64,000 nucleotides of DNA, taken from NCBI GenBank assembly GCA_034180045.1, contig JAXFOY010000019.1:10452-74451 (forward strand). The letters run 5' to 3'. Under the pieces are notes generated by a model. That model was not told where the DNA came from and did not search any database. It was given only the letters and a program-made list of their open reading frames with translations. The position numbers and the translations under genes are program-made. The stretch is from Eubacterium_B sp034180045 (lineage in GTDB: Bacteria > Bacillota > Clostridia > Peptostreptococcales > Anaerovoracaceae). The first letter of the stretch is position 1; every line of letters begins with the position of its first letter. Positions 34,642-42,369 of this stretch are shown here, piece after piece.

Positions 34642-36507
34642 ATGGCAAAAGTAATAGGAATAGATTTAGGAACAACAAACAGCTGCGTTTCAGTGCTTGA
34701 AGGTGGAGAACCTACAGTAATTGCTAATGCAGAGGGAAACAGAACAACACCGTCGATAGTGGGTTTTGCTAAGAACGGTGAAAGACTCGTTGGTGAAACT
34801 GCGAAAAGACAGGCTGTAACAAACCCGGAAAGAACTATAACTTCAGTAAAAAGACATATGGGTGAAGACTTTACAGTAACGATTGACGATAAAAAATACA
34901 CACCGCAAGACATCAGTGCCATGATTTTGGCAAAGCTTAAAGCTGATGCTGAAAGCTATCTTGGAGATAAGGTTACAGAGGCGGTAATCACAGTACCTGC
35001 ATATTTCTCGGATGCTCAGAAACAGGCAACAAAGGATGCCGGAAAAATTGCGGGTCTGGAAGTTAAGAGAATTATCAATGAACCTACAGCGGCTTCACTT
35101 GCTTACGGACTTGACAAAGAAGAAGGCTCTCATAAGATTCTTGTATACGATTTGGGCGGAGGTACTTTTGACGTATCAATTCTTGAACTTGGCGACGGTG
35201 TATTTGAAGTACTTGCAACAAACGGTGATACCATGCTCGGCGGAGACGATTTTGACAACAAGATTGTAACTTACCTTGCCGACACATTTGCGACCGAAAA
35301 CGGCGTTGATCTAAGAGCTGACAAAATGGCGCTCCAGAGACTGAAAGAAGCGGCGGAAAAGGCTAAGAAGGAGCTTTCAAGCGCTCAGACGACAAATATC
35401 AATCTTCCGTTTATCACGGTGACATCAGACGGTCCGCTTCATATGAATGTTGACCTTACAAGGGCTAAATTTGACCAGTTGACTGCTGATTTAGTAGAAA
35501 GATCGGTAGCACCTATGCAGAAAGCAATGGCTGATGCAGGTGTGACAAACAGCGATTTGGCAAAGGTAATCCTCGTCGGCGGTTCTACAAGAATTCCTGC
35601 CGTACAGGAAGCTGTAAAGAGAGTTACAGGCAAGGAGCCTTTCAAGGGTATAAATCCTGACGAATGTGTAGCAATAGGTGCGGCGATTCAGGCAGGTGTT
35701 TTGACAGGTGAGGTGAACGATGTACTTCTACTTGATGTTACACCGCTTTCACTTTCAATCGAAACACTTGGAGGTGTGGCAACAAAGCTAATTGAAAGAA
35801 ATACGACAATTCCAACAAAGAAGAGCCAAGTGTTCTCAACCGCTGCTGATAATCAGACCGCTGTAGATATACATGTAATGCAGGGTGAAAGACAGATGGC
35901 AAATGACAATATTTCTCTAGGTCGTTTCCAGCTTACAGGAATTGCTCCTGCTCCACGCGGAATTCCGCAGATTGAGGTAACATTTGACATAGATGCAAAC
36001 GGCATAGTAAATGTTAGCGCTAAGGATCTAGGTACAGGCAAGGAACAGAAAATCACTATCACATCTTCAACAAAGCTTTCCGAAGATGAAATAAATGCCA
36101 AAGTAAGAGAAGCTGAAGCATATGCGGCAGAAGATAAGAAAAAGAAAGATGCGATAGAGACAAGAAACCAGGCTGAGGCTATGGCATATCAGACAGAGAA
36201 GACTCTAAAAGATTTGGAGGGTAAGATTTCTGATGAGGATGCAAATTCTCTTAAGGCTGCAAACGAAGAACTCAAGAAGGCTCTTGAACTCAACAATGAA
36301 GAAGAAATTAAACAGAAGACGGAAGCTTTGACAGCTAAATTTAATGAAGTTTCAACCAAGCTGTATCAGCAGAGCGGTGCTCAGGGAGCGCCGGACATGT
36401 CAGGAATGGGCGGTGGAACAGCCCAGGATGCAGGCAACGCATCAGGTGCTGCAAATGATAATGTAGTGGATGCGGATTACACGGTGGTTGACGACGAAAA
36501 TAAATAA
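34642..36507 (+). CDS. dnaK: Chaperone DnaK (Hsp70)
   Basis: 621 residues, full-length Hsp70. IGIDLGTTNSCV phosphate loop, VPAYFSDAQRQ-like segment (VPAYFSDAQKQAT), VYDLGGGTFDVS, LVGGSTRIPAV, then the DVTPLSLSIETLGG linker-substrate domain and a C-terminal lid ending in a G/A/N-rich tail and the charged end TVVDDENK. Strong RBS AGGAGG. The Gram-positive form lacking the ~24-residue loop of proteobacterial DnaK in the ATPase domain. Confidence 0.98.
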   Translation: MAKVIGIDLGTTNSCVSVLEGGEPTVIANAEGNRTTPSIVGFAKNGERLVGETAKRQAVTNPERTITSVKRHMGEDFTVTIDDKKYTPQDISAMILAKLKADAESYLGDKVTEAVITVPAYFSDAQKQATKDAGKIAGLEVKRIINEPTAASLAYGLDKEEGSHKILVYDLGGGTFDVSILELGDGVFEVLATNGDTMLGGDDFDNKIVTYLADTFATENGVDLRADKMALQRLKEAAEKAKKELSSAQTTNINLPFITVTSDGPLHMNVDLTRAKFDQLTADLVERSVAPMQKAMADAGVTNSDLAKVILVGGSTRIPAVQEAVKRVTGKEPFKGINPDECVAIGAAIQAGVLTGEVNDVLLLDVTPLSLSIETLGGVATKLIERNTTIPTKKSQVFSTAADNQTAVDIHVMQGERQMANDNISLGRFQLTGIAPAPRGIPQIEVTFDIDANGIVNVSAKDLGTGKEQKITITSSTKLSEDEINAKVREAEAYAAEDKKKKDAIETRNQAEAMAYQTEKTLKDLEGKISDEDANSLKAANEELKKALELNNEEEIKQKTEALTAKFNEVSTKLYQQSGAQGAPDMSGMGGGTAQDAGNASGAANDNVVDADYTVVDDENK

Positions 36508-36516
36508 GGCTTTAAT

Positions 36517-36554
36517 TGCAAAAGGATTTGCCATAGTGCAAATCCTTGTTTGCA
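36517..36554 (+). other. Stem-loop between dnaK and dnaJ
   Basis: TGCAAAAGGATTTGC and GCAAATCCTTGTTTGCA form a 14-16 bp hairpin with a 6-base loop and no T-run. It may stabilise the dnaK mRNA 3' end or reduce read-through into dnaJ. Confidence 0.6.
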
Positions 36555-36572
36555 GTTAATATAGGTGAAAAT

Positions 36573-37715
36573 ATGGCAGAAAAAAGAGATTACTATGATG
36601 TTCTGGGTATTGAAAAGGGTGCGTCGGAGGGCGATATAAAAAAAGCTTATCGTAAGCTGGCGCTGAAATATCACCCTGACCGAAACCCGGGCGACAAGAG
36701 TGCAGAAGAAAACTTTAAGGAAGTAAACGAAGCATACAGCGTTCTTTCGGATGCGGATAAAAAGAGCAAATATGATCGTTTCGGACATGCAGGAGTAGAT
36801 CCTAATGCCGGATTTGGACAGGGCGGATTTTCGGGAGGTTTCTCAGGTAGCGGATTTGAGGACATCTTTGACATGTTCGGCGGCATGTTCAGCGGTTTTT
36901 CCGGCGGCAGAACCAGAAACGGTCCTCAGAAAGGTCGAGACCTTCAGAAGCACATAACCATAGAGTTTGAAGAAGCTGCATTCGGTGTCAATAAGAAGAT
37001 AAATATAACAAAGCAGGTAAAATGCTCTACCTGTAACGGAGAGGGAACGGCTCCCGGAACAAGCAAGAGAAAATGCGGCAGATGTAACGGGACGGGTACG
37101 GTTACAACAGTACAGAGAACACCGTTTGGTCAGTTTCAAAGCCAAAGCGTGTGCCCTGACTGTAACGGAAGCGGCTTTATCATAGATACTCCATGCCCTG
37201 ACTGTCACGGTACGGGAAGTGTGAGAAAGACAATAACTATAGATGTAAATATCCCGGCAGGTGTTGATAATGAAACGGTCTTACCTATCAGGGGACAGGG
37301 AGAGCCGGGAATAAACGGCGGACCTGCGGGCGATTTATACATAGTGCTTAACGTTAAGCCGCATAAGATGTTCAGTCGTTCAGGCAGCGATTTGTATTTA
37401 GAGATACCTATAAGCTTTGGTCAGGCGGCTCTTGGAGACGAAATTACAGTACCTACACTTGATGGAAAAGTTACATATAAGGTTCCTGCGGGAACTCAGC
37501 CGGAGACTGTGTTCAGGCTGAAAGGTAAAGGTGTTAAAAATGTCAGAAGCAGCAAGATGGGAGACCTGTATGTAAAGGTGCAGCTGGAAGTGCCGACAAA
37601 GCTTAACTCAAAGCAGCGCAAGGCAGTTGAATCAATGGACAAGGCTCTTGATGAAACTTGCTACAAGAAGAAAAGCGGTTTTGCACAGAAAGTCAAAGAA
37701 ATTTTTGGATTTTAA
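36573..37715 (+). CDS. dnaJ: Chaperone DnaJ (Hsp40)
   Basis: 380 residues. J domain with HPD (KYHPDRNPGD), G/F-rich linker (~75-110), four CxxCxG zinc motifs (CSTCNGEG, CGRCNGTG, CPDCNGSG, CPDCHGTG) and the C-terminal substrate-binding domain. Stimulates DnaK ATPase. The ATG at 36573 has AGGTG upstream and gives the usual MAEKRDYYDVLG start; the longer frame from 36546 would run into the stem-loop region and is rejected. Confidence 0.97.
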   Translation: MAEKRDYYDVLGIEKGASEGDIKKAYRKLALKYHPDRNPGDKSAEENFKEVNEAYSVLSDADKKSKYDRFGHAGVDPNAGFGQGGFSGGFSGSGFEDIFDMFGGMFSGFSGGRTRNGPQKGRDLQKHITIEFEEAAFGVNKKINITKQVKCSTCNGEGTAPGTSKRKCGRCNGTGTVTTVQRTPFGQFQSQSVCPDCNGSGFIIDTPCPDCHGTGSVRKTITIDVNIPAGVDNETVLPIRGQGEPGINGGPAGDLYIVLNVKPHKMFSRSGSDLYLEIPISFGQAALGDEITVPTLDGKVTYKVPAGTQPETVFRLKGKGVKNVRSSKMGDLYVKVQLEVPTKLNSKQRKAVESMDKALDETCYKKKSGFAQKVKEIFGF

Positions 37716-37782
37716 TTTTTTTGATGCGGTGCGGAGCTGATTACCCTGCATGAAAAGGCTAATTTGAATGGTATAAAACATA

Positions 37783-37812
37783 TTGTAAACCAAAACGAGT
37801 TTTGGTTTACAA
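37783..37812 (+). promoter_or_regulatory. BirA-type biotin operator of bioY
   Basis: TTGTAAACC-N12-GGTTTACAA; the spacer itself continues the symmetry (AAAAC GA GTTTT), so the whole 30-bp element is a palindrome. The half-sites match the BirA operator. The spacer is shorter than the usual 14-16 bases. It covers the -35 box of the bioY promoter (TTTACA, 37806-37811), which fits repression by biotin-loaded BirA. Confidence 0.85.
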
Positions 37813-37834
37813 GAAAAAATTGTGATGATATAAT
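37806..37834 (+). promoter_or_regulatory. Promoter of bioY
   Basis: TTTACA (37806-37811) and TATAAT (37829-37834), 17 bases apart, 32 bases before the bioY start. Confidence 0.85.
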
Positions 37835-37866
37835 AACCTTCGTATTTTACTACGGAGGTTATTATA

Positions 37867-38433
37867 ATGATTACAGAAAAAATTCAAAACAGAACAGGAA
37901 GACTCGCTATGGCGGCGCTATTTACGGCTTTGGTTGCAGTAGGTGCCTTTATTAAAATCCCTATGCCTTTTATGGATTACTTTACCTTGCAGTTTTTCTT
38001 TGTTATCTTATCGGGTATAGTGCTTGGAAGCAAACTGGGAGCACTTTCTCTCAGCCTATATTTGATTCTGGGACTTGTCGGTGTTCCCGTATTTGCGGGC
38101 GGAGGCGGATTTAACTACGTTTTGATGCCGACCTTTGGTTACATTATATCGTTTATATTTGCATCATATGCTATAGGATATATTACAGAGAGAGGCAAAC
38201 CGAGTCTTAAGAGATATTTTTCGGCTACACTTGTAGGTTTTGTATTGATTTACGCGATAGGTATTACATATAAACTTTTGATACTTCTTTGCTATATTCA
38301 TACAGATAAGGCTGTTTCGGTAATTTTGCTATCATCCCTTTCAATTCAGATGCCTTTTGACATTTTTCTTTGCTTTGTTGTAGCAAATGTAGGACTCAGA
38401 CTCAGAAAAATCGTATTCAAGTCCATGGCTTAG
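37867..38433 (+). CDS. bioY: Biotin ECF transporter S component BioY
   Basis: 188 residues with six membrane segments and the BioY signatures: IKIPMPFMDYFTLQFFFV, LGLVGVPVFAGGGG and the conserved YLILG segment. It binds biotin and works with an ECF energy module (EcfA/A'/T) that is not encoded in this window, or possibly alone. The RBS (GGAGG within the ACGGAGGTT at 37853) precedes ATG. The BirA-type operator just upstream confirms biotin control. Biotin is needed for AccB at 42 kb. Confidence 0.95.
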   Translation: MITEKIQNRTGRLAMAALFTALVAVGAFIKIPMPFMDYFTLQFFFVILSGIVLGSKLGALSLSLYLILGLVGVPVFAGGGGFNYVLMPTFGYIISFIFASYAIGYITERGKPSLKRYFSATLVGFVLIYAIGITYKLLILLCYIHTDKAVSVILLSSLSIQMPFDIFLCFVVANVGLRLRKIVFKSMA

Positions 38434-38472
38434 GTGTAAACAAGTATATAGCCCATATAGCTTCATATTTGT

Positions 38473-38501
38473 TTGCGTAAATTCTTTGCAGATGTTATAT
38501 T
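38473..38501 (+). promoter_or_regulatory. Putative promoter of the MalY-type gene
   Basis: TTGCGT (38473-38478) and TATATT (38496-38501), 17 bases apart, 45 bases before the start of the aminotransferase gene. Confidence 0.5.
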
Positions 38502-38545
38502 GTAGACAAGGCAGTTTGTCTCTCTAGCTTTCAAAGGAGAAGAAT

Positions 38546-39772
38546 ATGGGACTATATAATTTCGATGAGAAAATCAGCAGAAAGAATACTAACTCTCTAA
38601 ATGTCGAGGGTTGGAGAACTTACATTTTCGGTGCTGAGGGCGAAAACAAGGAATTTGCCTTTGCTGATGATGAATTTATTCGTATGTGGATTGCGGATAT
38701 GGAATTTGCCGTCGCGCCTGAGATTCGTGAAGCCATAGTGGACAGAGTCAACCAAAAGATATTCGGATATACGCTTGTATATGAAAAAGAATACTTTGAT
38801 GTTTTCAGAAAGTGGTGCAAAGATAGATATGATTGGGATATAAATCCTGAAGAAATTTGTTTTTCCGCAGGTATCATCCCCGCGCTTTATCAGCTTGTTG
38901 AGGATTTAGTCGCAGAAGACGAAAAAGTGATGACGATGACGCCGGCATACGGATATTTTAAGCATGCATCCGACTACTCGGGCAGAGAAATGATAAAGTG
39001 CCCCATGAAATTTGAAAACGGACATTTTAGTTTGGATTTTGATGAATTTGAGCGAAAAATCTCAGACCCTAAACTCAAGATGCTCTTCTTATGCAATCCT
39101 CACAATCCTAGCGGGCATATATGGACAAAGGAAGAACTTGAGTTCATGGCATCAAAGATAGAAGAAAAAGGCATATGGGTGGTTTCGGATGAAATTCACT
39201 GCGATTTGTTAAGAACGGGTAAAGCGCATACTACAATGGCAAAGATAATGCCCGGCTATGATAAGCTGATAGTATGTATGTCCGCGAGCAAAACCTTTAA
39301 TATGGCGGGTTTGATGTTCTCGAATGTGTTCATAAGAAATGAAGAGGAGCGAGCTCGTTTCAAAAGTCGTGATAAATTGTTGGGAAGCGTAAGTCCTCTT
39401 TCCATTGCTGCACATAAAGCTGCCTACGAAAAAGGCGGAGCATGGCTTAACGAACTTAAGCTGTATATTGACGGAACGCTTGCGGAGCTTAAGGCTTTCT
39501 TTGATAAAAACTTACCTAAGGCGGTATTTGAGATTCCTGAGGCTACATACTTTGCCTGGCTTGATTTTAGAGCTTACTTTGATGATACGGAAAGCTTGAC
39601 GGATTTCTTTGCAGATAAGGCGGGTGTGCTTGTAGAGGGTGGAAATTCTTTGTTTGTAGGGAATGCAGACGGATTTATAAGACTCAATTTAGCAATGCCA
39701 AGAGAAACTGTGATGGAAGCTCTTTGCAGAATAAAGAGGGCGATAGACGGCAGGCATACTGAAGGTTTATAG
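38546..39772 (+). CDS. MalY/PatB-type cystathionine beta-lyase
   Basis: 408 residues, PLP fold type I aminotransferase of the MalY/PatB group. Typical segments: MWIADMEFAVAPEI (family N-terminal signature), CNPHNPSG, VVSDEIHCDL, PLP lysine in SASKTFNMAGL, and the C-terminal RLNLAMPR with the carboxylate-binding Arg. Such enzymes cleave C-S bonds of cystathionine or cysteine. RBS AAGGAG precedes the ATG. prmA begins 18 bases after its stop, so these are probably co-transcribed. Confidence 0.92.
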   Translation: MGLYNFDEKISRKNTNSLNVEGWRTYIFGAEGENKEFAFADDEFIRMWIADMEFAVAPEIREAIVDRVNQKIFGYTLVYEKEYFDVFRKWCKDRYDWDINPEEICFSAGIIPALYQLVEDLVAEDEKVMTMTPAYGYFKHASDYSGREMIKCPMKFENGHFSLDFDEFERKISDPKLKMLFLCNPHNPSGHIWTKEELEFMASKIEEKGIWVVSDEIHCDLLRTGKAHTTMAKIMPGYDKLIVCMSASKTFNMAGLMFSNVFIRNEEERARFKSRDKLLGSVSPLSIAAHKAAYEKGGAWLNELKLYIDGTLAELKAFFDKNLPKAVFEIPEATYFAWLDFRAYFDDTESLTDFFADKAGVLVEGGNSLFVGNADGFIRLNLAMPRETVMEALCRIKRAIDGRHTEGL

Positions 39773-39790
39773 GAGCGGTACGGCAAATTT

Positions 39791-40756
39791 ATGAAATATA
39801 TTGAAGTAAGAATAAAGACGAGCAAAAGCGGAATAGAGCCTGTGCTAACAGCGCTTATGAATATAGGGATAAATGATGCGATGATAGATGATCCGGATGA
39901 GATAATGGAGATGCTGGCTTCGCCTAAATCCACAGAGTGGTACGATGAGAGTCAAATTCCCGATGTCACAAGGATGGAGCCCGGAGTGACAGTTTTCTTT
40001 GCAGATGATGAAGAGGGCAGGAAAAAGGCTGCCGAGCTTAGGCAAGCTATAGAATTTCTGGCAAAAAATGCTGCTGAGGGTATGTTCGGAAGTGATGTCG
40101 AGCTAGGGGCACTTTCCGTAAGTGCAAAGGTTGAAGACGATGTGCTGTGGCGTGACAAGTGGAAGGAATATTTTAAGCCTGCCAGAATTTCGGGAACTAT
40201 AGTAGTGAAGCCGTCGTGGTGCGATTACGAGGCCGAAAAGGACGATATTATTATTGAAATCGATCCGGGAATGGCTTTCGGCACAGGAACTCATGAAACA
40301 ACTTCTCTTGCAATTAAGATGCTGGATAAATATATGCAAAAAGGATATAAGGTTCTTGATGTGGGCAGCGGATCCGGAATCCTTTCGATAGCGGCAGCAA
40401 AGCTTGGAGCATCGGAAGTTCTGGGAATAGATATAGATGAGGATGCGGTGAGAGTAGCAAATGAAAATCTCACGCTCAATAGCTGTGAAAAAACCGCAAG
40501 ATCTGTCAAAGGTGACCTTACGGACGGAGTGAGCTACGAGGCTGATATTGTAGTAGCAAATCTTCTTGCGGATTTGATAATGCGTTTATCAAAGGACGTT
40601 CCGGGACATATAAAGCAGTCCGGCATATATATCAGTTCAGGTATTCTTACAGATAAAGCGGATATGGTAGCAGATTGTATCCGTGAATGTGGCTTTGAAA
40701 TAATAGAAAAAGCTGTGGACGGCGAATGGTGCAGCATAGTTGCTCGAAAAAAATAG
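39791..40756 (+). CDS. prmA: Ribosomal protein L11 methyltransferase
   Basis: 321 residues. N-terminal substrate-recognition domain (~1-110) and a Rossmann SAM-dependent methyltransferase domain with DPGMAFGTGTHETT, LDVGSGSGILSIAAAKLGA and the N/D-P-P-like VANLLADLI. Trimethylates L11. In Firmicutes it normally follows dnaJ; here bioY and a MalY-type gene lie between. RBS GGAGCGG is moderate. A terminator follows at once. Confidence 0.95.
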   Translation: MKYIEVRIKTSKSGIEPVLTALMNIGINDAMIDDPDEIMEMLASPKSTEWYDESQIPDVTRMEPGVTVFFADDEEGRKKAAELRQAIEFLAKNAAEGMFGSDVELGALSVSAKVEDDVLWRDKWKEYFKPARISGTIVVKPSWCDYEAEKDDIIIEIDPGMAFGTGTHETTSLAIKMLDKYMQKGYKVLDVGSGSGILSIAAAKLGASEVLGIDIDEDAVRVANENLTLNSCEKTARSVKGDLTDGVSYEADIVVANLLADLIMRLSKDVPGHIKQSGIYISSGILTDKADMVADCIRECGFEIIEKAVDGEWCSIVARKK

Positions 40757-40766
40757 TAAATTTATC

Positions 40767-40793
40767 ACCACCGATTCAAAATCGGTGGTTTTT
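40767..40793 (+). terminator. Terminator after prmA
   Basis: ACCACCGATT and AATCGGTGGT arms with a 3-base loop, followed by TTTTT. Confidence 0.92.
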
Positions 40794-40867
40794 GTATTCT
40801 TAGAATGCAATATCTATTTCCGCGATTATAAATAAAATATCTTTAGTAAATAAATATATAATATAGT

Positions 40868-41389
40868 CTATCTTTCTATCCCGTCTCTTGCCGGTACACC
40901 CAGGCTGTAATAATGCTTTATTTCTTTCATCTCAGATACCAGGTCGGCGCGGTCTATAAGGTATTTCGGTGCATATCTGCCGGTCATTACAAGTTCGGTA
41001 TTTTCAGGCTTGGAATCCACAATGGATAAAATCTCTTCTTTTGTAAGCAAATTAAAATATGTGCAAATAGTAATCTCATCTAAAATGACAATATCATATT
41101 CACGGGAATTGAGAATTTCCTTTGCTCTTTTCATACCCGAAACGGCACTTCTTACGTCTCTTTTGTTTGCATCTCTTCCCGCTATACATCCGTCTATACC
41201 ATAAAGCTCTATCGTAATCTCGGGAAATCTGTTTTTTAGAATAGAAATTTCGTGATACTCCATACTTTTAACAAACTGTCCTATATATATTCTCAGTCCC
41301 GCACCTACGCCGCGAAGTGCAAGTCCCAGTGCCGCAGTTGTCTTTCCCTTACCGTTTCCCGTATATATTTGAAAATATCCTTTTTCCAT
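40868..41389 (-). CDS. Corrinoid adenosyltransferase (CobO/BtuR type)
   Basis: 173 residues. P-loop of the CobA/CobO/BtuR family: YTGNGKGKTTAALGLALR, then GQFVK, RAKEILNSREYDIVILDEI and VMTGRYAP. Transfers the adenosyl group of ATP to cob(I)alamin or cobyrinic acid diamide to make coenzyme B12. The start is set at 41389 with GGGAG six bases upstream; the GTG at 41401 is part of the RBS region. It is isolated from other B12 genes and divergent from the fatty acid operon, which suggests corrinoid salvage. Confidence 0.93.
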   Translation of the reverse strand: MEKGYFQIYTGNGKGKTTAALGLALRGVGAGLRIYIGQFVKSMEYHEISILKNRFPEITIELYGIDGCIAGRDANKRDVRSAVSGMKRAKEILNSREYDIVILDEITICTYFNLLTKEEILSIVDSKPENTELVMTGRYAPKYLIDRADLVSEMKEIKHYYSLGVPARDGIER

Positions 41390-41511
41390 TTTCTCTCCCA
41401 CTATTGCATTAAACCGAGATAATTTTAATTATAGCCGGCTTAAACTCACAAAGCAAGTTAACATCCGCATCTCTTCACATAATCACCATATGGGCGTAAA
41501 GAAAATACCAT

Positions 41512-41540
41512 TTGACAGAAATAATTAAAAGTGATATTCT
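41512..41540 (+). promoter_or_regulatory. Promoter of the fatty acid synthesis operon
   Basis: TTGACA (41512-41517) and TATTCT (41535-41540), 17 bases apart. The transcript would have a ~130-base leader before acpP. Confidence 0.75.
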
Positions 41541-41554
41541 TACAAAGAATTATA

Positions 41555-41593
41555 TAAAATATTTTAACTAAATTATTTTATATAAAATAATTT
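41555..41593 (+). promoter_or_regulatory. Palindromic candidate operator in acpP leader
   Basis: A perfect 24-bp palindrome with half-site AAATTATTTTAT covers 41570-41593, and a perfect 12-bp palindrome TAAAATATTTTA covers 41555-41566. Both lie just after the predicted transcription start (~41547). They are candidate sites for the MarR-family regulator encoded as the last gene of the operon; A/T-rich composition makes chance palindromes more likely, so this is inference. Confidence 0.5.
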
Positions 41594-41674
41594 ATATATT
41601 TTCTTGTAGTATTGCATTGAGAAATCTTACGGAAATATATACGGAAAATAAGTGAAAAAAGAGAGGTAAGAATA

Positions 41675-41905
41675 ATGACATTTGAAAAAGTAAAGGAACT
41701 GATTGTAGAAACACTTAGCGTAGACGAAGCCAAAATCACAATGGAGGCAAGCCTGGCAGAGGATTTGAAGATTGATTCACTTGATGCAGTAGAACTGGTT
41801 ATGGCACTTGAAGAAGAGTACGATATCAAGTTGCCTGACGATGTTCTAAAGACGCTTGTAACCGTAAGCGATGTAGTTAAGTGTGTAGACGAATACAAGG
41901 CATAA
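41675..41905 (+). CDS. acpP: Acyl carrier protein
   Basis: 76 residues, acidic. The phosphopantetheine attachment serine is S35 in KIDSLDAVELV. Carries growing acyl chains through fatty acid synthesis. RBS GAGAGG precedes the ATG. First gene of a twelve-gene operon; accB begins 2 bases after its stop. Confidence 0.97.
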   Translation: MTFEKVKELIVETLSVDEAKITMEASLAEDLKIDSLDAVELVMALEEEYDIKLPDDVLKTLVTVSDVVKCVDEYKA

Positions 41906-41907
41906 AT

Positions 41908-42369
41908 ATGGATTATAAGAATAAGGTAAAAGATTTAATAGATATATTCGAGTCATCAAATTTATCAGAAATGGAATTTGATGCTGACGGGCTTAGACTT
42001 AGACTGAAAAAGTCATCGACTTCGGATGCTGAAATGCTGATTGAAAATCAGATGCGTAGAACTGAAAGCAAGCAGGATATTTCAATTTTGGGCACTCAGG
42101 ACTTGAACAATAATGAAGATGAAAGTTCCAAAGAATATATCAAAAGTCCGCTTGTCGGAACACTTTACCTTGCGGCAAATCCCCAAAGTCCGCCTTTTGT
42201 CGATACAGGCAGCAAGGTGAAGGAGGGAGAAACACTTTGCATAATCGAAGCGATGAAGATGATGAATGAACTTAAGGCACCATTTGACTTAATTGTTAAG
42301 AGTGTTTTGCGAAATAACGGTGAGATGGTCGAATTTGATGAGAATATTTACGAGGTAGAAAGATGCTGA
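41908..42369 (+). CDS. accB: Acetyl-CoA carboxylase biotin carboxyl carrier protein
   Basis: 153 residues from ATG 41908. N-terminal helical domain, a charged linker (~40-78) and a C-terminal biotinyl domain with the biotinylation site K117 in EAMKMMNE. Carries carboxybiotin between AccC and the carboxyltransferase. The longer frame from 41881 would overlap acpP and is rejected. The stop overlaps the accC start by 7 bases. Biotin demand is met by bioY at 37.9 kb. Confidence 0.96.
   Translation: MDYKNKVKDLIDIFESSNLSEMEFDADGLRLRLKKSSTSDAEMLIENQMRRTESKQDISILGTQDLNNNEDESSKEYIKSPLVGTLYLAANPQSPPFVDTGSKVKEGETLCIIEAMKMMNELKAPFDLIVKSVLRNNGEMVEFDENIYEVERC

Noticed and set aside
37783..37812. Terminator of dnaJ
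   Set aside because: The palindrome is followed by an A-rich run, not T, and it overlaps a good promoter; the half-sites match a BirA operator.
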